This document shows positions 10,801 to 22,947 of a stretch of DNA of 64,000 nucleotides, in pieces. Position 1 is the first letter of the stretch, and every line of letters starts with the position of its first letter. The notes under the pieces are model-generated. The model saw only the letters and a program-made list of their open reading frames with translations, was not told where the DNA came from and made no database searches. The stretch comes from Isoetes taiwanensis (lineage: Eukaryota > Streptophyta > Lycopodiopsida > Isoetales > Isoetaceae). A program made the position numbers and the translations under genes. Location of the stretch: contig JAJEKV010000025.1 in the NCBI GenBank assembly GCA_021234155.1, forward strand, positions 60,001 through 124,000, written 5' to 3'.

Positions 10801-11597
10801 ATCCCACTGCCAAATCTCTATGCTAGGATGTACACTACCCTACAATATGTGAACCTTGGCTCAGGTCGATAAGGCAGTCAGGAGGATTTGACTAATGTAA
10901 TGCCGCCTTTGCAAAAAACCTCTAAGCCCTAATACGGCCATTTTGTCCCTTACCATATATGAAGAATTTCAAATTTATTTTATCTAAAGAGCGTTCACTA
11001 AGGATATGGGAGCTGTGTTTTTGTTTCTGCAAGAATCTAAGCAGATAAAAACTTCCGGTGACATAAGGATTGGACTGCTTACCCCATTGCCGGACAATGT
11101 TCATGAAACGACAATAGAGTAGAAATGGAAAAGAAACTACCTCGTTAATCTAGTACGGCTTTCCCTGTTGATCAAGTCACATAATACATAGAGCGCTCTA
11201 GTAACAACCCTTGCACAGAAGAACTCCAGGAGCTAAGGCTGATCCGCCTCTTCTTTTAGTCATCTGCCATGTCAAGCCCCTGTCCGGCTCTAGTCCAGGT
11301 AGGGAAATTTCCAATCCATGTTTCTTCACAAGTCATACAATCCTGTAGAACAGCATGAGGTTCAAAATCTTGCAGTCTTAGCTAGTAGTCATAAGAGCAG
11401 AGTGCTACACTTATTTAAGGTTTGCCGGTTAGACAATTTTAGAGCGGCTGCCCAGCAACAGGGGCAAGCGACAATTTACAGGCTATTGGGAGTTTGGAGC
11501 AGTTTTCGGGATGTTCTTGGCATATACCGACATATACCAGGAATATGCCGAAAACCCATATAAGCAAGGGATTGCCCCCCTAGGGGCAACCCAAAAA
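10801..11597 (+). repeat. ~0.8-kb direct repeat, left copy (D1)
   Basis: Begins ATCCCACTGCCAAATCTC and ends GGGGCAACCCAAAAA. A second copy lies at 15192-15984 with only scattered substitutions and small indels. The right end carries an imperfect hairpin, GGATTGCCCC/GGGGCAACCC around a CCTA centre. No transposase, no TG...CA ends and no matching target duplications, so I cannot classify it. The pair could be two insertions of one non-autonomous element or a dispersed segmental duplication. Confidence 0.7.
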
Positions 11598-14500
11598 TAC
11601 TATCTATCTATCTTTGTTTGAATAGTTTCCACCATTTGTTACCAGGCTAGCCATCATTTATGGAAATCTCACCATTGTTAGGCATTTTTGTTGCCTTTTC
11701 TTTCTGCACTTCGGAGTAACTCCCATTCATGTAGCTGCCATGTGCCCATTCACTAATTCTCTCTTGTTCTGGATGGCTTTTTTGCTTGTGTGTAATATTA
11801 ACATAAGCGTCTGTGGAAAGTCGCATTGGCAAGCGTCCTATAGAGCCCATCTCTTTTTTTGTAATGGAATGCAAATTATGAGGATACTGCATGCGAATTT
11901 ATTCCACAAATATAGCACAAAAAAGTGGTATTTTTTCCACCTTTAGTCTTCGTGTATCTTGCTGAAGATATGGAAGGGTGAAGAACTTGCCTGTTGAAGA
12001 CCTGTTGTGCCACTGAGAAGATAGGTTTTGTGAGAGAGCAGTGGTTTGGGATTGAACATGAGAAACAAAGTTGTCCTAAGATGGTTTATTTGTTCTTTGT
12101 TCATAGATATGCAGTTCCAAGATGAAATTTTTAGCATGCACTGATTAATTTCTATTGTATTCCTAATTCTTAATCCTATCCTTTACAACAAGTTGTCTAG
12201 AATTAGGATTTATTTATGTCAGATGTGATGCTGCTTAGAATAGAAAACGGTTTGTTGCTCATAATTAGTCAATTAGATGGTCTGTTGCTTAGAATTGCAA
12301 AACTGTCTGACGCATATGGTTTGACTTCAGTAGTTGCGTTAATAGGCATCCAACCATTCGTTTGGAGAACGGAACTGTACGCTTGCCATGTGGACGGCAT
12401 TGATTTGGCATAGCCATTGGGGGCTAGTCAAAATTGGACGACCAGCAACATTTTGTGAGCGATCAGGAGGTGGAAAGAATAACATCCACTGTAATTGGGA
12501 ATGAGAATCTAGCAAATTATATCTTTCATTCAGACCCTTCTACGGTTAAATGCAAAAGGTGCTGCAGCAAAGAAATCAACCCCATTATAATCAGGCTCAA
12601 GGCCTAAAAAAATTCAGCAGCAGCCTTGGGACTCTACTAGCAATATTTGAGATGATAGGAAGAGTGCATTTACAAGAAATTCCTCTTTCGAAATTGGCCT
12701 AATGCCAAAAACATAAAATTCAGCATAAAACCATTGCCCAGTCTCTATGCAACAATTCACTATAAATGCATTTATAATGAATAATTTTGTAACAGTTTAT
12801 ATGGAATTCTACTTTTTGACCATAAGGGTCTTCCATAGCTTAGCATATCCAGCCAGGGTTTAAAGAATGGACTTTCAATGCCCAGTTGGTGTTCTAAACT
12901 ACCAAAGAATCAGGTGGCAAGAGTAGAAAATAGCGCTTGTAAATGCCCTTGACAAATAAGCGATGCTAACACACGTAAATGTTATCACACAGACTGCAAA
13001 GCCAAGTACTTATCACGAGAAATAAGAGTCTTCTCAGTCCTTGCCCAATCTTCAGGCTTGGGCATAATTATTGCAATATGTCCTTCTATAGTTGCCTATG
13101 TCCAAAAAAATGTTATAATCCATATTGAATTCAATCCCTCTGTTTGCCATGAGTAACAGCGTAGAAATTACCTTTTTGTTTAGAAGACCCGGGTCCTTGA
13201 TCAACCGTTCATTGACTTCAAGAAGAGCACCTTTAACACAGCACCTGTGCCCCCAGTATCCAAATGACTATCACATGATTTGCCAACAAAGCAGAAGACC
13301 TACCTGACTAAAAAGAAAGTATCTTTTGTGATTACTTTGCACAGAACGAAACTTGCATCCAGTAAACGTTGATCCTGAAATGAAAGTAGCTAGTTCTGAC
13401 ATTTTGCATCAGACCAAGTTTAACATTGTGAGAGAATCTAAACCTTCATATCAAAGCCATACCCGTTTCCTCTTTCCAGTGACCTTCATTTCAGCCCGAT
13501 TCTGTTTACCAACATTATAATCCACTGCAGTTATTGATAAAGATGTCTGGAAGATCTTATGCGAGGGCGCCAAGCCTATGACACAAAGGCTAACAACAAG
13601 GCTCAGTAAAAAATGTGGACCATTTTGAATTAAGTCACATTTTGAACTCAGTATGATCTAGGAGCAATTACAGTTTTTATTGAGTCGAACACACGACAAT
13701 GACCTAAAGGACACTGATAATATGGTGGTTTTTCATGTGAATTATTCTTCAAGCTTACAAAATTACGATTTCCATAATTATCCGGACATGCTACAGCAAT
13801 AACCAGTGACAAAAGTTTTGAATGGAAGACTTGTTACATACAAGGTTTGACAGCTTACCCATTTGCGTGGCAGTAAATATAGTGGTCATGACCTTGAATT
13901 TTGTCTACATCTGATGAGGTCCAATCTGGCATGAATTAGTCCAGTGTTCTTGCAGCCAATATTATTATGAGCCCTAGCTTTATAATCTTTGAACTCCCCT
14001 TTTGTCTAGAAGATCATCTTTGAATTCATTGTTGCCTCAGCTTACCCTAACTACTGTTAGATTTCTTTCAAGTTCCTCAAAAAGGCCTAAGCATCAGGCC
14101 AGTGAAATGATCTTGCCATTCCTTTTATACCAATTCTCAACTATGACAATTATTTTACAAATGCAAGATAGCATGTATTCACATGCTTTTATCATTTTCT
14201 CAAAACATGCTTTTGCATTATACAAGACAACGGACCCTGTTTGTCAAAACATTCATGACATTCATGTCATCATTCCAATCATTACAGTCACTAATTGCTG
14301 TTTTGTTTTTTAAGCTGTGTTCTGTCAAGGATAAGGCAGGTTTTAATCAGTCTAGACAACGTAAAGGCTTCTAGAAAATACATCTTTTAGATGATATGAA
14401 TCAACTTACGAGCATTAATGTGGAAACTGTTCAACCGAACCTCCTCTCAGCAAGAATGGGAAAAAAACCTTGTATCTTTATATAGCATGAATTGACTGAT

Positions 14501-15191
14501 TATACGAAGATTAACGGGAGGTTTTGGAATGAAATACCACCTATTGTACTCTTTGCCTAGTTTTACTCTGCTATTTAAATAGCCCCCCATGTAAGGGATT
14601 TCCAAGTTCAGAACCATTTCTAACAGATATTAAGTTGTATATGAGAAACCATCAACACTTCAAACTAACCTATAAATTTACAACAGGCTGTCTTTCTATT
14701 TGATTCAATGGAAAACCAAATTCAGCCATTCTTCTATAGAAGCTAACTATTCCAAGGATAATGAGTTCCAAAATACCACTTCTAACAAATACCAGCCTGT
14801 TTTACTACTTGATGCATTGAAAGATATAACTCGAACTAAACTAACAAATTGAATTGATTAAAGGACTCACCTTAGATTATGCTAGGCGTACGAGTTGAAT
14901 TGGTTAAAGGGGGCTGAATTTTGCAGACGGATTTAGCACAAACCAAAATAAGAATCATCAAATTAGGATTGATGCCTTACCTGAGAAAGAAAGCCAAAAT
15001 GGATACTTGATTCTAATGCAAAATGGGACACGAAAACTGTGGCAGGCAGCATTGTGCAAACTACAATTTCTTTCTGCATCTGGGCATAAGATTTCTGCTT
15101 CAGCTAATATGGAGCAACATACCGTCCAGAATCGAAGACTTCATGACCAAAATCTGTTTTTTTGTCTGATCTGTCTGCAAACAACTGCCAT
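11598..15191. other. Anonymous 3.6-kb spacer between the direct repeats
   Basis: No intact coding region longer than ~100 codons, no recognisable domain, no LTR internal region (no PBS or polypurine tract next to either repeat) and no RNA gene visible. Base composition is AT-rich throughout. Confidence 0.4.
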
Positions 15192-15984
15192 ATCCCACTG
15201 CCAAATCTCTATGCTAGGATGTACACTACCCTACAATATGTGAACCTTGGCTCAGGTCGATAAGGCAGTCAGGAGGATTTGACTAATGTAATGCCGCTTT
15301 TGCAAAAAACCTCTGAGCCCTAATACGGCCATTTTGTCCCTTACCATATATGAAGAATTTCAAATTTATTTTATCTAAAGAGCGTTCACTAAGGATGTGG
15401 GAGCTGGGTTTCTGTTTCTGCAAGAATCTAAGCAGATAAAAACTTCCGGTGACATAAGGATTGGACTGCTTACCCCATTGCCAGACAATGTTCATGAAAC
15501 GACAATAGAGCAGAAATGGAAAAGAACCTGCCTCGTTAATGTAGTACGGCTTTCCCTGCTGATCAAGTCACAGAATACACAGAGCGCTCTAGTAACAACC
15601 CTTGCACAAAAGAACTCCAGGAGCTAAGGCTGATCCACCTCTTCTTTTAGTCATCTGCCATGTCAAGTCCCTGTCCGGCTCTAGTCCAGGTAGGGAAATT
15701 TCCAATCCATGTTTCTTCACAAGTCATACAATCCTGTAGAACAGCATGAGGTTCAAAACCTTGCAGCCTTAGCTAGTAGTCATAAGAGCAGAGTGCTACA
15801 CTTATTTAAGGTTTGCCGGTCGGTTTTAGAGCGGCTGCCCAGCAACAGGGGCAACCGACAATTTACAGGCTATTGGGAGTTTGGAGCAGTTTTCGGGATC
15901 TTCTTGGCATATACCGACATATACCAGGAATATGTCGAAAACCCATATAAGCAAGGGATTGCCCCCCTAGGGGCAACCCAAAAA
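15192..15984 (+). repeat. ~0.8-kb direct repeat, right copy (D2)
   Basis: Right partner of the repeat at 10801-11597, in the same orientation and nearly identical. It ends 46 bp before the left LTR of the copia relic at 16031. Confidence 0.7.
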
Positions 15985-16030
15985 ACATTCGTGGAAATAC
16001 ATTTAGTCCAACTTCAATATTTTCCTGATC

Positions 16031-16224
16031 TGTTAAATTACAGAAATAGAGAGAATTGTATTGATGAATGCTTGGTGAGAATAACACTCACCATGGCTAC
16101 ACTTATAACATATGAAGAGGTACAAAATTGAAGCGGTGTGACTAATGGCGTTTCACCCGGATTGCTCTGCTGGAAGTCCTCCAGATCAGCATCCCTGTTG
16201 GATGCCAGATCATCCTCTTCAACA
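16031..16224 (-). mobile_element. Copia relic, 3' LTR (left end on + strand)
   Basis: 194-bp LTR beginning TGTTAAATTACAGAAATAG and ending CTTCAACA, nearly identical to 19810-20003. Directly inside it (16225-16233) the minus strand shows AAGGGGGAG, a polypurine tract abutting the LTR, which fixes the element on the minus strand. Flanking 5-mers on the two sides do not match, so the target-site duplication is lost or mutated. Confidence 0.8.
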
Positions 16225-16439
16225 CTCCCCCTTGATCTTGCATCCAACAAGCATCAAGGTTTGATAGGAGTCTTGGGCTGCTCCCCCTGTCTGCAGTCCT
16301 GATTGACTGCAATTCTGCACCAGGTATCCTTCTGTGTGCCTAGCTCTACTCTTGAGCTGCTTGCTCTAAATAGAGCATAGAGGAACACCCTTTCTTAAAT
16401 CTGAACAGCAGCAGCATCCATGCATGATTGCATGGTCTT
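16225..16439 (-). mobile_element. Copia relic internal sequence, PPT side
   Basis: Non-coding internal remnant between the polypurine tract and the LINE. No gag, protease, integrase or reverse transcriptase motifs are present on this side or on the PBS side. Excluding the LINE, the whole element is only ~0.9 kb, so it behaves like a TRIM (terminal-repeat retrotransposon in miniature). Confidence 0.6.
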
Positions 16440-19400
16440 TATTCTTCATCAAATGTCGTTGCTTTGAATTCGTGGGTCTTCTCCAGGGTCGTCCTTCTTG
16501 GGGATTTCAATGCACGGACAGGAGTAGAGCAGCCCATGAGACTTGACCCCTCGGCCGACGATGTCCTCGCAGCTCTACGTCCAGCAGAGGCAACGGCGCC
16601 ACGAGGATCGGATGGCGACGGTGTCTTTCGCTTTGGCGACGGTTGCTCTGCTATGTGGTATTTTTGACTTGATAATTTGCAATGGCACGCCACACGGTGG
16701 CCGCTTCTCACAAGTGCACCCGAGGCAGGGACAATCGTGGGAGGGTCTAGTGTGGTGGACTATGTGCTGCGTGAAGTTGCGCAAGATATGCATCTCATAA
16801 GTCGTTTTCGGGTGGGCACCAAACCCGGATCCGGGATGGCCGGTCGACTTCGGATCACCTCCCACTTTATTTGGACATGGCTTGGCAAGCCGCCGGAACT
16901 CCCACTATGCAGCCCTCGCCATCCTCGGCCATGACCGGATTATGGCAGCAGAGGACTACTGTAGAGATGCTCATGGATGCCCCCGGCAATTCTGCGGACC
17001 CCACACTAGAAGCGGAACCGGTTGAGTGAGCTATTACGGGATCGCGGCGGGCCGGAGTGCTTTGGCAGACCCCCTCCCGCCAGCTCGGGGACAACAACAT
17101 TTCAGCGAACCGGTGGTTTGATGCGGAGTGTAATGAACAAAGCGCCGGCTCGGTCACGATACGGATCCGTGTAATTCCAGCTTGCGAGGCCACCACCGCA
17201 TCTGCCGCCCATCCGAAGGGAGACAAAGTGGCGGTACTTTGCTGTGCATCGAGGGGAGATGTTATTTCTTTGGACACTCATCCCTCGAACCTTTTGGCCT
17301 TGAGAAGTGCTTGAAAAGCCAGCCCGACCTACAAGGGACATCACACCGCAGGCGGTGGGAGCGGTGCCCAAGCGGCTCTATGACCCACAGGGGGCGATAC
17401 GCCCATACCCCCACGGGATGGCCCCCATTGGTTCTACCGAGGAGGAGGATGTTGTGGAGGGCACGCAGCTTTGGCTAATGGGAAGGCGGTGACCTCGATG
17501 GTATCGCGGGCTGAGTTACTCAAATGGGCGGGGCAGCCCGGTGCCGATCCTCACTACCTGTTCAGCGAGCATTGCGGGAAGGTTTCCACGACAATGGACC
17601 ACAAGCGGGGTTGTCCTCGTTCAAAGGGGGCGACCCACCTTTGTCCGGCCAATTATCGGACGATCATGGTCGATTCGATATTTGCCTAGCTTGTTATCGG
17701 CATTCTCGGCGGCCGATTGACCCCAGGAGGCGGCAGATCTGCGAGCCCTCCCGCAGGCGGGCTTTAGACCCCCCGCCACTCCAGCGATTGACCATATCTT
17801 TACTCTGCGGGCGATTGAACTTTGAAGGCGGCCCGAAACCATCGTTAGGACTTGTATTCTTTGCTTTGTGGACTTAGCGAAGGCTTTTGTCTGATCCCGG
17901 GGAAAAGCTATGGGCTAGGCTGCCGCCTTTGTGCGTAATGCCATATCGGTACGTATGAGAGTTGTTTTGGCGGGATCGACCAGCGGGCCAAGCTTTTCGC
18001 CCGGTAGTATTGGGGTCGGCGGGGCTGCCCCCTCTCACCAACACTTTTTGGCCTCTACATTGACGGTTAGAGCCACGGCATCGAACATGGGGGATGGCAC
18101 GGCTTTTGCACCGGGTCATCCGCCCACTCATCTATCGCGGAAGATGTTGACCTTCGCCCACGGGAAGCTATGCGGTCTCATCGAATGCCCCGGACACATT
18201 CTTACTTGGCGTGAATCGGCCAAGACGGGGTGATTCTCATATCCTCATCACGCCACCCCCCGCCTCCTGCACTCACATATCGGGGGGCGTACTGTGGAGG
18301 TCACGCCCACCTACAAGTACCTGGGGTAGAGTTCCCCTCCTCGCCTGTTGGGGCGTCCATCCGCTTGCGGGTGACAAAGTAGGCCGAAAGCGCTTTATGC
18401 CATCTTGAGAACTTGATCACCGTGCGAGCTCTATGATTGGGGCCATCGGTCACATCTGTTTGGTCTTCGCCGAAGTCCGGTCATTCAGCGGGGGTCGAGG
18501 TTTGGGGCCCGTCTCTTTGGCGACTGGAATGACTTGGGCAGGTGTAGAAGGCATTTTTGGCACGTGCACTTGGGGTGAAACCTTGTCCCCTATCGGTCTG
18601 CTGCGTAAAGATTTGGATTCTTGCACGGGCAGCCCCTTATGATAGACATATTGTCTATTTTTGAGAAAGTGGTTAATATGGGTGATGCTTTCGGCTCCGA
18701 CCCGGGCTTCTGGTGGCAATGGGCCCCAGGCGCTCGGGCCTGTTGGAGGGTAAAGAGAGATCGGTGGTTCGCCCGGATGGAGCGTCGCGAAGCATAGATG
18801 CGCGGGTGGAGACAGAGGGCCGTCGTGACAACTGCTTGGGAGTACACGGGCGCTTGCTTCCTTACCAAGCTACGGGACCCGGCTCTCTAAGCAGTCAAAA
18901 CGGCCCATTACAAGGAGCACATCAACCCTGGCGGTCGGGGCCCGCGGCTCTACTGCGTTCCCCCGCGCCCGAAAAGCGCGAGACTCATTGCCTCCATTCG
19001 CGACAGGTGCCCACCATCTCTCGCATCGAGGCGGGCAAGTGGATTGGGGAGCCCCGCCGGAACCGCGCTCTGTTAGTCTTTGTCAAGCGGGTGCCATTGA
19101 GGATGAGTCTCACACTTTCCGAGTTTCCGGCAAAGATTCGGTCGGATCAGGGCCGATATCGTTCCCAAATGCAGCCGGACTTGTCCCTACATTTGCCGAT
19201 GAACACACAGATCAATCGTGCTTTCGGGATCGTATATTCGGGAGGTCTTGGATCTACCTTTGCCCCACCGGGTGTGCCGCCGATCGGGCACTCACGGGTC
19301 CGGTACATGAGTGTATATATTTGTGTGTTTTGCATTTTGTATATTGGAGCGGTTTGTCGGTAGGTGATTCTTCGCCCGCGATTTTTCCCTCGAAAACCTT

Positions 19401-19515
19401 TGGCGGGGTTTTTAATGGGGTAGTAATCAAATTTGCTGCGCTTTTGTATTGGGTCCCATAGTCCGATTGGTCTCCGTGGACGATAAAAATACCTTCCTTC
19501 CTTCCGTCCTTCCAG
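16440..19515 (+). pseudogene. LINE (non-LTR retrotransposon), decayed, GC-rich
   Basis: Coding landmarks run 5' to 3' in changing frames. An apurinic endonuclease segment LLGDFNARTG lies near 16492-16521. The reverse-transcriptase segment CFVDLAKAF lies near 17860-17890, followed after a frameshift by EKLWARL. A degenerate YADD position reads IAEDV near 18132. KYLGVEF lies near 18316, and a C-terminal Cys/His segment with CQAGAIEDESHTF near 19080-19125. Many stops and frameshifts interrupt it. The region is far richer in G+C than the surrounding DNA. The 3' end runs through GATAAAAATAC into a TTCC-repeat tail (about 19488-19512) instead of poly(A). The 5' boundary is approximate and no target duplication was found. 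It is inserted in the copia relic 16031-20003. Confidence 0.75.
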
Positions 19516-19809
19516 AAACTTAACCTTCCTCTCCCACGTTTAATTACAAAAGCAATATTTAGAATTGGGTCTTGATTCAGCAATAATATTATTCCCAGCA
19601 TGTATGCTGTATGCAGACATCTAGGATTCATACTATGAAATGGAGAATACAACAGCGAAATGGAGATGGCATATTTACCTTAATCTTCATCGCCATTAAT
19701 CAGGAGGTTCTTCCTCCTCCCTATCGGACCAGAATCATTGGTCGGTTCCATTCTTACGAATCCAGAACTGCCCATAAGTGCCTAGGCTACACCCTGGGCT
19801 CTGATACCA
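19516..19809 (-). mobile_element. Copia relic internal sequence with initiator-Met PBS
   Basis: Ends at 19801-19809 directly against the right LTR. On the minus strand this junction reads TGGTATCAGAGC, the primer-binding site complementary to the 3' end of initiator tRNA-Met used by many plant LTR retrotransposons. The remainder is non-coding. Confidence 0.75.
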
Positions 19810-20003
19810 TGTTAAATTACAAAAATAGAGAGAATTGTATTGATGAATGCTTGGTGAGAATAACCCTCACCGTGGCTACACTTATAACAGATAAAGAGGT
19901 ACAAAATTGAAGCGGTGTGACTAATGGAGTTTCACCCGGATTGCTCTGCTGGAAGTCCTCCAGATCAGCATCCATGTTGGATGCCAGATCGTCCTCTTCA
20001 ACA
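19810..20003 (-). mobile_element. Copia relic, 5' LTR (right end on + strand)
   Basis: 194-bp LTR, TGTTAAATTAC...CTTCAACA, partner of 16031-16224 with about ten differences. As the minus-strand 5' LTR it lies beside the primer-binding site. Confidence 0.8.
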
Positions 20004-20710
20004 TGGCCGATGTGCAAACCTGTCGAAACTAAGTCCGCACTTCGGCAAAACCTAGCAAAAAAACCATGCACTCTGTTCATTGTTCACTGTAACTGTCCAC
20101 TGAAAGCACATGGCCGACCTCCCATGAACTGTCACACCATCGAATGCCCTGTCTTTGTTCAAACGCAACCCCCTTTTTTTATGTTCTTGCAAAATCAATA
20201 TAGAATTTTGCATCTGTGTCTCTGGGCCTTTTATCTTTTTGATCAAGGAGCCAGATCTCTTCTCCAACAAATCTGTACTTGTAGGTTTAGAAGTAAAAGC
20301 GTCGTAGTCGAGCATCCTTGCATCTGTAAATTCTGTTTTGTAATCTGTTTGAGATTTGGACTGAGTATTGTGACATAACAACAGTGCTGGAAGATGAAAT
20401 CCACAAAAAATAAAACTATAGATGAGTGCATATTCCGGGATAGATATCAGTGGCAGGAATCTTCGGGATGAAACTTGTAAATTCGGAATGACAGTAAGAT
20501 TTTTTGGTATATAAGGAAAAAATATATATGAGCAACACTAATTCCGGACAAAACTAGGAACTGTAGCAGGACAGCGGGGACAAAACGATAGAAGTCAACT
20601 ATAGGATTCTTGTGGCAAATGGGCAAAGCACACACGCTCTGCGTGTGGCACCATGTGGAGACAATAAGGCTTAAGACGTGCTTAAAATGCATATAATTAA
20701 GGCCAAAGCT
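20004..20710. other. Intergenic upstream region of the iron permease gene
   Basis: No coding support. AT-rich tracts such as TATATAAGG occur near 20507-20530. I see no recognisable regulatory palindrome or repeat element. Confidence 0.4.
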
Positions 20711-20716
20711 TATAAG
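20711..20716 (+). promoter_or_regulatory. Possible TATA box of the FTR1-type gene
   Basis: TATAAG in the context GCTTATAAGGG, 64 bp before the ATG at 20780. This position would suit a transcript with a ~35-nt leader. Sequence match and position only. Confidence 0.35.
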
Positions 20717-20779
20717 GGCAAAGCAGAAGCAGTTGAGGGATCCATCCGGTGAGGACTTCCTGAGAGCAAATCAGCGAAA

Positions 20780-21763
20780 ATGGTGCAACTTTTTAGCGTT
20801 CCGGCGTTCTTCATCCTTTTCCGAGAGACGCTGGAGGCCTCCATAATTCTGTCTGTCATGATGGCACTGATTAACAAGATGGTGGAGGATGTGGGTCGCC
20901 AGCGTAAGATGAAGAAGCAGGTGTGGATGGGAGTTGTGGTCGGAGTTGGCCTTTGTATGGCTGCAGCGGCCATTTTCTTATCCCTCTACTACACCGTGGC
21001 CAAACATGCTTGGGACAAAACAGAGGCACTATGGGAGGGCATCCTAGGCCTCGTGGCTGTCCTCCTCATCACTCTCATGGCCTTCTCCATGATCCGGGTC
21101 GACACGTGGCGTGACAAGTGGGAACACAAGCTCACCAAGGTCACTATTGACGCCGTCGGCAGAGTCGATGCCACAACCAAGAGCAATGTCAGCGACAGCG
21201 TTGACAACGTTGTTGCTGCCAGCAAAGACTTGTCCTTCAAGAGCCGATATGCCTTGTTTCTCATACCCTTCACGGTGGTGTTGCGAGAAGGCGTGGAGGC
21301 AGTCATATTTCTAGGAGGAATCGGATTGCAGGGGTCTGGCACTGCCTATCCGATCCCTGCCATCGTGGGTGCCACGTGCGGCATCCTCTGTGGGTACTTA
21401 CTCTACAGAGGAGGCAACAAGGCTGCCTTTAAGGTTTTCCTGGGGGCAGCCACCTTGTTGTTACTGGTCATTGCGGCTGGTTTGTTTGCTGGCAGTGTCC
21501 ACGAGTTCGAGGAGTACACTAAGAATGAGCACTTCATATGGAAGTTGAAGTGTTGCAACCCTGGCGGCAACAACTTTTGGTCGCTCCTTAACGCTATTGT
21601 CGGCTGGCGCAATGAGGCCACTACCGGCACCCTCTCCTCTTACATCCTCTATTGGGTCTTCGTTGTTGTCGTCCTCTTTCTCTTGCGCATCAAGTGGCGA
21701 CGCCAAGATGCTGCAACAACATCTAGGGTGGACGCAACAAACTCACCCTCTAATTTGGTGTAA
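20780..21763 (+). CDS. FTR1-type high-affinity iron permease
   Basis: A 327-residue, uninterrupted reading frame. FTR1 proteins move ferric iron across the plasma membrane, in fungi as partner of a multicopper ferroxidase (FET3). The protein has both signature R-E-x-x-E motifs: R15-E19 in helix 1 (FRETLEA) and R169-E173 in the fourth helix (LREGVEA). Hydrophobic segments lie at about 5-28, 48-72, 86-106, 159-181, 187-207, 216-238 and 285-303, which fits the seven-helix FTR1 plan. The segment CCNPGGNNFWSLLNAIVGW before the last helix resembles fungal FTR1. The ATG is chosen because the N-terminal FSVPAFFILFRETLEA matches the usual FTR1 start; the context AAAATGG is favourable. Residues 304-327 are a short cytosolic tail. 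No intron is visible and the gene is richer in G+C than its flanks. No FET3-like gene is in the window. Family assignment is firm; fungal origin by transfer is inference. Confidence 0.93.
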   Translation: MVQLFSVPAFFILFRETLEASIILSVMMALINKMVEDVGRQRKMKKQVWMGVVVGVGLCMAAAAIFLSLYYTVAKHAWDKTEALWEGILGLVAVLLITLMAFSMIRVDTWRDKWEHKLTKVTIDAVGRVDATTKSNVSDSVDNVVAASKDLSFKSRYALFLIPFTVVLREGVEAVIFLGGIGLQGSGTAYPIPAIVGATCGILCGYLLYRGGNKAAFKVFLGAATLLLLVIAAGLFAGSVHEFEEYTKNEHFIWKLKCCNPGGNNFWSLLNAIVGWRNEATTGTLSSYILYWVFVVVVLFLLRIKWRRQDAATTSRVDATNSPSNLV

Positions 21764-22947
21764 CAAGGTCACCTATTTCAACCCACTCAACATGCCTCAA
21801 AGAATTCACCCCTGAAATTATTTACAAATGGTTTGCTTTTGTCCTGATTCTATGTACATCTTCAATAATATCACTACCTATATAAAGCAGTGTATTTTGT
21901 TCTTAAAAAATGGATGTCTAATATTTCTGGGCTGAGAAGAGCCCACAGCTTGACATGTACATTATTTTCAGTTTTCCTTAAATCAGAAAAGAAAAATTCT
22001 TTACTTCCACACGTGTGATGGTCCAAACCAAACCTCCTCGCTGATCGAAGAAACCTACGTTACGGCTATGGCTGGACCCAAGGCATCTCTGTTCACCCCT
22101 GTTCCGATTTAAGCAATGATTCGGCAAGCTATGGCGGATCACTGCTATGGAGGATGACGAGTAAATAAAGTAAATAATTATTTACTTTCTTTGCTTTCTT
22201 CGTAGAGTTCTGTGCCTTCTTTTTTCGTCGTATCCCTTCTAGGACAATCTCCTCCCTTCAATGGTGATAAGGTCAAGGTCGATGCTGGATAACATTCTTC
22301 ACAATTTTTTGCAAGACTGCTGGCGCTAAAGTGGGCTCCGGCTTCTGCTTCCGAGTTTTAAAAAATCGCTTCCAAGCTTTAAAGCCGCGAATGAGGCGTT
22401 TCGGCATTAAAATAAGGGGCACTCTTAGGCATATGTGGTATTGCTCTAGTTGTGTCTCTATACAGGTTTTTGACTGCCCCATTTCCACTGCTTAGATCTA
22501 CTACTCTGGAAGGCGGTCGTCTGAAGCTTTTGGTTTTTGAGATGGGCATTCTGTGCCCAATGATTTAGCGATTTGTAGCATGATTTTAAGAATGCAAATA
22601 TCCCTGTATATATGCAAAAAATAGGGCTTTCAAGCTGGATTTTGCAAAAATCTGAGCGATACAAAAATCCGACAGTGATGTGGAAATCACGGCGGTTGCC
22701 ACAGAGGCGGTCGAAAATATCTGGCTGAGCTTGCGATGAAATGAATGACATCTGACTTTTTTTCTTCAATTTTGCTATGTCCCTGTTCTATCCTCTAGCT
22801 TTTGCACTGTCCCTGCTCTATGCTCTGATATTTTGGGCGGCTCTGGCCACTTGGTTTGGTCCGCTAGAAGAGATATTAATTCGGCAGATGTTTTCTGCGG
22901 TTTTTTTTCCCTGAAAATGGGCCTCTATTCTAGCTCCCACTCTGGGT
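21764..22947. other. Intergenic, nothing recognised
   Basis: Downstream of the permease gene. Two AATAAA-type signals lie in GTAAATAAAGTAAATAATTA near 22160-22180, rather far from the stop. No other feature supported. Confidence 0.4.

Noticed and set aside
10801-15984. LTR retrotransposon with D1 and D2 as LTRs
   Set aside because: The repeats do not begin TG and end CA, there is no PBS or polypurine tract inside, no gag/pol relic between them and no matching flanking duplication.
16428-19461. Numerous 60-200 codon frames on both strands in the GC-rich region
   Set aside because: They are pieces or shadows of a decayed LINE; only the frame fragments with endonuclease, RT and C-terminal Cys motifs are meaningful.
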